Shown in pieces: positions 58,793 through 64,000 of a stretch of DNA of 64,000 bases (position 1 is its first letter; the number at the start of each line of letters is the position of its first letter). The stretch comes from Akkermansiaceae bacterium. GTDB lineage: Bacteria > Verrucomicrobiota > Verrucomicrobiia > Verrucomicrobiales > DEV007. Location of the stretch: NCBI GenBank assembly GCA_024233085.1, contig JACKQC010000010.1, positions 1-64,000 of the forward strand. The letters are read 5' to 3'. The notes under the pieces were generated by a model. That model was given only the letters and a program-made list of their open reading frames with translations, was not told the DNA's origin and searched no databases. Both the position numbers and the translations under genes were made by a program.

Positions 58793-59188
58793 GTGAAGTC
58801 CTGGCTCGCCAAATGTCTGACCCTGCTGACGGTGCTCACCGTCTCGGGCGGGCACCTGGCGTGCATGCAGGCCGGCGCCTGGGCGCTGATGACCCGCGAC
58901 CACGCCGGAGCGATGTCGCTGCCGGAGATGGCGGGCGCTTTTCTCTCCGGTTCGCAGCCCTGCAAGCGCTGTCTCCTGACGATGGAGGCCACCGTCAAGG
59001 GCCTCGCCTCCGAGGAGGGCAAAGCCGCCCCCGCCGCCCCCGAATTGGGCCTGGTCCCGGCGGAATCCCGTCCCATCACCCTTTCCCCTCCCGCGCCGGA
59101 CTGTCTGGCGCCGGCGGGAGACGCGTTCTCGCGGACTTTCACCGGCATCGGCCACGCGCCGCCGGTGCCGCCTCCGGACTTTGCCTGA
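58793..59188 (+). CDS. Small exported protein with PCKRC motif
   Basis: 131 residues from a GTG start. A hydrophobic lead (LAKCLTLLTVLTVSGGHL) gives a signal or anchor. CMQAGAWALMTRDHAGAMSL and SQPCKRCLLTMEATVKG resemble a family of short PVC-group exported proteins with a Cys-X-X-Cys pair followed by a Pro-rich tail (VPPPDFA). These are often found next to genes for copper or other metal resistance, although a precise function is not established. The reading frame is open further upstream, but that part looks non-coding, so the GTG directly before the signal was chosen. A His/Met-rich protein gene follows on the same strand, supporting a metal-linked role. Confidence 0.65.
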   Translation: MKSWLAKCLTLLTVLTVSGGHLACMQAGAWALMTRDHAGAMSLPEMAGAFLSGSQPCKRCLLTMEATVKGLASEEGKAAPAAPELGLVPAESRPITLSPPAPDCLAPAGDAFSRTFTGIGHAPPVPPPDFA

Positions 59189-59453
59189 ACCCGGGTTCCC
59201 GGCGAGAGTCGGCGGCGGTTTTCTCCCTTGGTTGGAGTGTCACCACCGCTTCGGCCCGCCTACCGCCCGCTGTTGAAGTCTCGTCCGTCTCCCGGCGATT
59301 CGACCGGGGACAAAGGCCCGCCGACATCCGGCGCCCTGTCGAGGATTCCTCATCGCACCCGCCGGCTCCCGCCGGTGAATCCGGGTTTCAGGCCCCTCCC
59401 TCCCTAAATCCTTTTTGATCGACTCCAAAACCACCCAACCCAAAACCAATCCT
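59189..59453. other. Long leader before the His/Met-rich protein gene
   Basis: 265 bases without a gene. It is GC-rich at first with small hairpins (CCGGCTCCCGCCGG near 59360) and becomes A/C-rich in the last 40 bases before the ATG. A structured leader is possible, but it matches no riboswitch that I can recognise. Confidence 0.4.
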
Positions 59454-60563
59454 ATGAAAATGACCAACCAACCCCTCACCCTGGCGGCGCTCGCGACCGC
59501 CGCCACTCTGGCCGCCCTTCCCGGCGGCCTCCACGCCGGCGATGACGCCGGAAAAGCCGTCGCGCCCCCGGAAAAGAACTGCTTCGACTTCGCGTGGGAC
59601 GCCGGCCGGCCCGACTCGCACGCCCCGATCGGCGTGATGGCCGACCACACCCACGAAGCCGGCGAATGGATGCTCAGCTACCGCTACATGTTCATGGACA
59701 TGGACGGCCACCGCGCCGGCACGGACAGCCTGAGCAGTCACGAGGTCTTCCATCGCGGCTACGACGCGGCGGCGACCGACATGGACATGGACATGCACAT
59801 GTGGGGCTTCATGTTCGCCCCGACCGACAAGCTCACCCTGATGGGGATGCTCAACTACGTGGAGAAGGAGATGACCCTGGTCGCCAATCCGCACGCCCAC
59901 GGCGATGGCGGGCACGATCATGGCCATGGCGGACACACCGGCACTTTCGGCCATGAAAGCGCCGGTCTCGGCGATCTCTCCCTCGGGGCCATGTACAAGC
60001 TCTATGACGACCGCGCCCAGCGCCTCCACACCGGCCTGGCGCTGAGCCTGCCCACCGGCGACGTGGACGAGAGCCAGCACGGCCAGTACCTGCCCTACGG
60101 CATGCAACTCGGCTCCGGCACCTGGGATCTGGTGCCCAGCCTCACCTATCTCGGCCAATGCGACGACCTCTCCTGGGGCGCCCAGGCCAAGGCCATCTGG
60201 CGCCTCGAGGACGAGGGCGACACCGGCTTCGCCTATGGCAACGCCGCCGACGCCACCGCGTGGCTCGCGCTGCGCCTCTGCGACTGGGCCAGCATCTCGG
60301 GCCGCCTGGCTTATCACTACGAACAGGATATCACCGGCCACTACGACGGTCCCCACGCCCACGTCGCCCCGCCGCATTTCCAGCCGAACTACGGCGGTCA
60401 CACCCTCGACGGCGGGATCGGCCTGAACCTGAAGGTGGCCAACGGCCCGCTGAAGGGACACCGCCTCGCCATCGAGGGCCTGTTGCCGATGTATCAGGAT
60501 CTCAACGGAGTCGGCATGGAACGCAACTTCACGCTGGTCGCCGGCTGGCAGTTCGCTTTCTGA
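59454..60563 (+). CDS. His/Met-rich outer-membrane-type protein, probably metal-linked
   Basis: 369 residues with a signal peptide (LTLAALATAATLAALPGGLHA). The mature part has alternating amphipathic beta strands (GEWMLSYRYMFMDMDGHRAG, LTLMGMLNYVEKEMTLV) and ends in a terminal aromatic residue (AGWQFAF), as in outer-membrane beta-barrels of the MetA-phenol-degradation/transporter type. A loop is very rich in Met (DMDMDMHMWGFMF) and another in His (HAHGDGGHDHGHGGHTG), suggesting binding of copper, silver or similar ions. Together with the PCKRC protein upstream it may form a metal-resistance unit, though no pump or chaperone gene is present. A strong hairpin terminator follows. Confidence 0.75.
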   Translation: MKMTNQPLTLAALATAATLAALPGGLHAGDDAGKAVAPPEKNCFDFAWDAGRPDSHAPIGVMADHTHEAGEWMLSYRYMFMDMDGHRAGTDSLSSHEVFHRGYDAAATDMDMDMHMWGFMFAPTDKLTLMGMLNYVEKEMTLVANPHAHGDGGHDHGHGGHTGTFGHESAGLGDLSLGAMYKLYDDRAQRLHTGLALSLPTGDVDESQHGQYLPYGMQLGSGTWDLVPSLTYLGQCDDLSWGAQAKAIWRLEDEGDTGFAYGNAADATAWLALRLCDWASISGRLAYHYEQDITGHYDGPHAHVAPPHFQPNYGGHTLDGGIGLNLKVANGPLKGHRLAIEGLLPMYQDLNGVGMERNFTLVAGWQFAF

Positions 60564-60604
60564 GCAAGAAAACTTGGCCTTCACGGGCCAAAACCAAGGC
60601 AACG

Positions 60605-60648
60605 GCGGGGCGTCCCATTTCGGATTTTGGGGCGCCCCGCTTCTTTGT
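60605..60648 (+). terminator. Hairpin terminator after the His/Met-rich gene
   Basis: GCGGGGCG and CGCCCCGC form a strong stem around a loop of about 20 bases, followed by TTCTTTGT. It lies about 40 bases after the stop codon. Confidence 0.75.
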
Positions 60649-60672
60649 TGGGCTTGGCGAGAAAAGTTCCCC

Positions 60673-60712
60673 GACCCGACAGGGTTGACTCCCTGACCTA
60701 ACCCTGTTGGAT
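60673..60712. repeat. CCAACAGGG palindromic element, copy 10
   Basis: GACCCGACAGGGTTGAC and inverted GACCTAACCCTGTTGGAT are separated by a few bases. It lies between the metal-linked gene and the converging FG-GAP-like gene, next to the terminator. Confidence 0.85.
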
Positions 60713-60719
60713 GAGCCCC

Positions 60720-63440
60720 TCACGGATCGGCCCGGAGCAACTCGACGGCCTTGTTGGTGAAGGTGGCCTCGAAAAGCACGCTGCCGAAGAGCGAAACCGA
60801 ATTGCCCAGGCCTCCGCCCCCCGCCCCGGCGGCGTCGGTGTTGGTGGCGGGCAGGGACATCGACAAGACGGTGGTCGCCTCGCCGGACCGGCTGCGGAAT
60901 TGGGTGCCTTTTCGAAAGAGCACATACGGCGCCGAGAGGCCCGGCTCCGTCGCGGACAACTGGCCCACGAGCAGGGCCTGGTTCGTGCCCTTTGACGCCG
61001 CCGTGAGCGAAACCAACGCGGCGTAGAAGCCGCCGTCGGGCGCCACCGAGACGCGCTGGATCGTGCCGACGCAGGCGGGGTCGCAGCCGGGCAGCGGATC
61101 GCCCTCGCGGAGGATGATCTCCGTGTCGCCGTTCTCGTCCCGGCGGACCAGGGCGCAGTCGTTCGAGCGGCCCACGCCCGGCCCGGACAGCTTCGCGAGC
61201 ACCAGGACATGCTCGTCGAGCGAGAAATCCCGCGCAACCCAGTATTGAAGAAAGCGGGCCCACTTCACATCGATGGGGAAGCCCGGATCGTCCATGCCCT
61301 TTTGCGCGACGATATCGAGGTTCGGCACCTCGGAGAAAAGGGCCTCGGCGGTGTTTCGATTCACTCCGGTTCCGGACAGCGAGGCGCGCCACACGGCGTG
61401 ATTGAAGACCGACACCGTTTCGCCGAGGAAGGCCTTGTAAATCGTGTCCGGGATCGGCGCGACGCTATTGAGCAGGCCGATCGTGTCCGGCGCGCCGGGC
61501 GGAATCCAGCCGAACAAGCCGCCGATCTTCACCCCGGGAGGCCCCGCCAGGAGAGCGGGAAAGACGACCCGGGTGTTCTGCTCGCGGGCCCGCGTCAACT
61601 GGCCGAAGGGCAGCCCCGGAAAGATCGGTACCGGCGAGGAATCGCCCTCCCGCAGAACGGCGTCGATCATGGAGGCGTTGTGCCGGACGATGGCCGAGTC
61701 GTTGATTTTCGTCGTTCCGCCGAAGCCGTTGAGGAGTTGAGTCGGGACGACGATCAGGTCGTTGACGCCGGGCTGGACGGGCTGGCCCAGCTTCGAGAGA
61801 ATGGCGCCGCCCAGCGCCCCGGGAGCGTCGCCGGTTCGCATCAGCGTTTCCAAGTTGCCGCCGACCCTCGACTGGAGGAGGGCGACGTTGTTGTTCCGGT
61901 TGACGGCCGGGCCGATCAGAGTCGCCAGGGAAATCGGGCCGCCGAAGGTCGAGACCGCCCGATTGTGGATCGGCTCTCCCAGGGTCTTGGCGAAAACCCC
62001 GCCGCCGATATCGTCCCGGGTAACGACGATGGGAAGGAGCGAGCCAATCATGGAGTCGTGCCGGTAAAAGGCGCAGTTTCGCCCGCCGGAGGCGCCGGAA
62101 CCGGCGAGTTTTGAGAGAAAGGCGGATTCGCCGAGTCCGGAGATCGCGGCGCCGACGAATTTTGCCAGGGTCGCGTCCGGCGCTCCCGGCGCGAAATCGC
62201 GGAGGGCGGCGATCTTGGCTGCGGGGATCTCCGACAGGAGCGGGTTGTGGACATAGACGGCGCCGGGCGTGAGCGTCAGCGTCCCGTCACGATGGGCGCC
62301 GATGACGGCGCGGTTGCCGCAGAGGGCCACGGATCGGCCGTAATTCTGCGATTGCCGCCGGTCGGGCGGGCCGAAAGCCTCGATCAGCTCGCGTTTTGCC
62401 AGATCGAATAGATAGACGGCGCCGCAGGCAGAAACGCCCCGTGTCGCGGTCGGCGCGCCGACGAGGACCAGGTTCGACTGCGTGGCGACGGCGGTCCCGA
62501 ATTTGTCGCCATCGGCCTGATCGGCGGCCTCCAGTTTCGCTTCCTCGGTGTCCAGGAAGATATTGTAAAGGTAAGCCGCGCCGCGGTCCGTGCCGCCGCC
62601 GTCGTGGGACGGCGCGCCGACCAGGGCGTAGCCCCCCGCCAGCGCCACGCTGTTTCCGAACAGGTCGCCCGATCCGCCGTCCGAGGGCACGAAATGGCGC
62701 AGTTCGTTGTTTCCGGCGATGTCGTAGAGGTAGGCGGAGCCCGTGAAGCCGGTGGTGCCGGGCGCCCCGGCCAGGAAACGACCGCCCTCGACGGTGACGC
62801 TCTGGCCGAAGAACTCGTTCGCCACCAGACCGGCCGGCGCGAATTTCGTCTCGGCCAGCGTTTTCACATCGTAAACGTAAACCGCGCCCTTGTAGCCGTC
62901 CGCGGCGGGAGCGCCGACCACGGCGTAGCGCTTGTTCAGCGCGACGCAGAAACCGACGTTGAAATCCATCCCGCCGCCGTTGTCGGAGGCGTTGAGGATC
63001 GCGATCTCCTTTCCGCGCCGCAGGTCGAAGAGGTAGGCCCGCCCGGCTCCCGTGAAGGCGTTCGGCGCGCCGACCAGCGCGAGATCGCCGGAGACGGCCA
63101 CGCTCTGGCCGAAGCGGGCGAAACTCGCCCCATTCGAGGCGAAGAGCTTGCGCAGGAAGCGGCCGGTGGTCGCCTGATAGACATGCACCGCGCCGGCGCC
63201 GCTGGCGAGGTCGCTGTTGTCCGGTTCGCCGACGACGATGTATTTCTCGTTGACGGCGACCGTCTCGCCGAAGTTCGACAGATGCTGCGCCGGGTTGTTC
63301 CGGGCGAAGAGTTTCGAGACATTCGGGTGCAGGGCGAGAGCGGGCGCCGCGAAGGCGCCGGCCACTAAGGTGACGGCCAGCGCGAGCCGGTCGACGCGAG
63401 ACCTGAGACGATTGGGGTTCATTTTCATGGTTCCATTCAT
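60720..63440 (-). CDS. Exported FG-GAP-like repeat protein
   Basis: 906 residues with a signal peptide (LALAVTLVAGAFAAPALA). Residues 45-400 contain about seven propeller repeats with FGxSVAVxGxxxLVGAP-type cores (FGQSVAVSGDLALVGAP, FGNSVALAGGYALVGAP), as in integrin-alpha-like FG-GAP propellers. The C-terminal half repeats a different beta-rich module with GPGVGRSNDCALVRRD, REGDPLPGCDPACVG and a closing SLFGSVLFEATFTNKAVELL. It probably acts as a surface or secreted binding protein, and no enzyme site is seen. Two starts (63440 and 63428) are close; the first is given. The partial gene upstream encodes a related C-terminal module. Confidence 0.8.
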   Translation of the reverse strand: MNGTMKMNPNRLRSRVDRLALAVTLVAGAFAAPALALHPNVSKLFARNNPAQHLSNFGETVAVNEKYIVVGEPDNSDLASGAGAVHVYQATTGRFLRKLFASNGASFARFGQSVAVSGDLALVGAPNAFTGAGRAYLFDLRRGKEIAILNASDNGGGMDFNVGFCVALNKRYAVVGAPAADGYKGAVYVYDVKTLAETKFAPAGLVANEFFGQSVTVEGGRFLAGAPGTTGFTGSAYLYDIAGNNELRHFVPSDGGSGDLFGNSVALAGGYALVGAPSHDGGGTDRGAAYLYNIFLDTEEAKLEAADQADGDKFGTAVATQSNLVLVGAPTATRGVSACGAVYLFDLAKRELIEAFGPPDRRQSQNYGRSVALCGNRAVIGAHRDGTLTLTPGAVYVHNPLLSEIPAAKIAALRDFAPGAPDATLAKFVGAAISGLGESAFLSKLAGSGASGGRNCAFYRHDSMIGSLLPIVVTRDDIGGGVFAKTLGEPIHNRAVSTFGGPISLATLIGPAVNRNNNVALLQSRVGGNLETLMRTGDAPGALGGAILSKLGQPVQPGVNDLIVVPTQLLNGFGGTTKINDSAIVRHNASMIDAVLREGDSSPVPIFPGLPFGQLTRAREQNTRVVFPALLAGPPGVKIGGLFGWIPPGAPDTIGLLNSVAPIPDTIYKAFLGETVSVFNHAVWRASLSGTGVNRNTAEALFSEVPNLDIVAQKGMDDPGFPIDVKWARFLQYWVARDFSLDEHVLVLAKLSGPGVGRSNDCALVRRDENGDTEIILREGDPLPGCDPACVGTIQRVSVAPDGGFYAALVSLTAASKGTNQALLVGQLSATEPGLSAPYVLFRKGTQFRSRSGEATTVLSMSLPATNTDAAGAGGGGLGNSVSLFGSVLFEATFTNKAVELLRADP

Positions 63441-63488
63441 TTACGGAGTTGAGAGGCGGCGGACCGCCCGCGGGTGAAGGAGAAAACG

Positions 63489-64000
63489 TCAGAAAGGCGG
63501 ATCGTAACGCAGCAACTCGACCGCGCGATTGGAAAAAGTCGCCTGGATCAGGACGCGGCCGCTGATCACCACCGGTTGCGCCAGTCCGCCGCCGCCGGCG
63601 CCGCTGGCATCGACGCCCGCCGTCGGGAAAGCCATGCTTTTGACCGAAGCGATCTCGCCGATCCCGCTGGCGTGCCGGGTTCCCTTGCGCAGGACGAGAT
63701 GCGGGCGCCAGAGGCCGACGGGGAAACCCGCGCCGCTGAAAATGGTGCCGCGCAGCAGGGCCTGGTTGCTCAAGGAGGTCGCGCCGGTCAGCGACACCAG
63801 CACCGCGTATCGCCCGTAACCCGTGCAAACCGCCACCCGCTGAAAGCTCCCCACGCAGGCCGATCCGCAGCCCGGCGCGGGATCGCCCTCGCGCAGCAGC
63901 ACGCGGACTTCCTCGTCGTCCTCCTGCAGGAAGAGGGCGCAGTCGTTCTTTCCACTCACGCCGGGGCCGGAAATTTTCGCGAGAAAGACGCAGCAAGGGC
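63489..64000 (-). CDS. Partial paralogue of the FG-GAP-like protein's C-terminal module
   Basis: The reading frame enters from beyond the window edge and ends at 63489, so only the C-terminal 170 residues are visible. It reads AKISGPGVSGKNDCALFLQ, REGDPAPGCGSACVG and VLIQATFSNRAVELLRYD, which align closely with the C-terminal end of the neighbouring protein (AKLSGPGVGRSNDCALVRR, REGDPLPGCDPACVG). The two genes are on the same strand, 48 bases apart, and are tandem duplicates of at least this module. Whether the unseen part carries the FG-GAP propeller is unknown. Confidence 0.75.
   Translation of the reverse strand, partial: PCCVFLAKISGPGVSGKNDCALFLQEDDEEVRVLLREGDPAPGCGSACVGSFQRVAVCTGYGRYAVLVSLTGATSLSNQALLRGTIFSGAGFPVGLWRPHLVLRKGTRHASGIGEIASVKSMAFPTAGVDASGAGGGGLAQPVVISGRVLIQATFSNRAVELLRYDPPF

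Noticed and set aside
59189..59453. Cobalamin- or metal-type riboswitch
   Set aside because: Hairpins are present, but no conserved core of any riboswitch class could be recognised.

Overview
The window is uniformly GC-rich and densely coding. It most likely comes from a member of the Verrucomicrobiota or a close PVC-superphylum relative. The basis is gene content: a GloVer-type tandem-repeat exported protein, a Planctomycete-type cytochrome c domain on a membrane protein, Tat-exported Gfo/Idh/MocA oxidoreductases, PQQ-like propellers with the DWPALRGPNQDG start, and a small exported PCKRC protein paired with a His/Met-rich outer-membrane-type protein. This assignment is inference, because no rRNA or ribosomal protein gene is present.

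Layout. 0-16.9 kb: the 5' end of a response regulator, two exported proteins (PQQ propeller, Gfo/Idh/MocA), a TPR-AAA+ ATPase followed by a TPR membrane protein, a lipoprotein polysaccharide deacetylase, a Tat-exported glycosidase-like protein, a polytopic spermidine-synthase-like protein and a 1553-residue GloVer protein. 16.9-21.7 kb: minus-strand integron gene cassettes with four recognisable attC sites and no integron integrase, interrupted by an IS91-family element that carries a tyrosine recombinase and a Y1/HUH transposase. 22.0-27.5 kb: a collagen-like protein, an array of short palindromes, and a MoxR-DUF58-transglutaminase operon with start/stop overlaps. 27.5-35.1 kb: a methyltransferase, a cytochrome c membrane protein, an MscS channel with a DUF432 partner, a coiled-coil lipoprotein and an error-prone polymerase DnaE2. 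35.1-38.6 kb: a second palindrome array, a parallel beta-helix protein, and a REP-associated tyrosine transposase (RAYT) with its own inverted REP pair. 38.6-49.0 kb: a quinone-oxidoreductase-like MDR enzyme, pyruvate-dehydrogenase-type E1alpha/E1beta/E2, a DUF3857-transglutaminase membrane protein, an NtrC-like regulator lacking the GAFTGA loop, and a CehA-like metallohydrolase.

The most striking locus is 49.1-56.4 kb. Five tightly spaced same-strand genes encode a patatin-like phospholipase, a TIR protein with an extra N-terminal Rossmann-like domain, a SLOG-fold protein, a small helical protein, and a TIR-transmembrane-beta-propeller-NTF2-like protein. The combination of a signal producer (TIR), a signal sensor (SLOG) and a membrane-attacking effector (patatin) looks like a conflict or regulated-cell-death system. 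It contains neither a CD-NTase nor a canonical Thoeris pair. After it come a Gfo/Idh-esterase pair, the metal-linked pair, and two related FG-GAP-like exported proteins, the last of which runs off the window.

A dispersed palindromic element built on the 19-bp unit GACCCAACAGGGTTGGGTC, usually as an inverted pair, occurs ten times. Nine copies lie between or at the edges of genes. One sits in frame inside the beta-helix gene and adds residues to the protein. Several genes have a plausible sigma70-type -35/-10 pair ending only 6-10 bases before the start codon, which suggests leaderless or near-leaderless transcripts.
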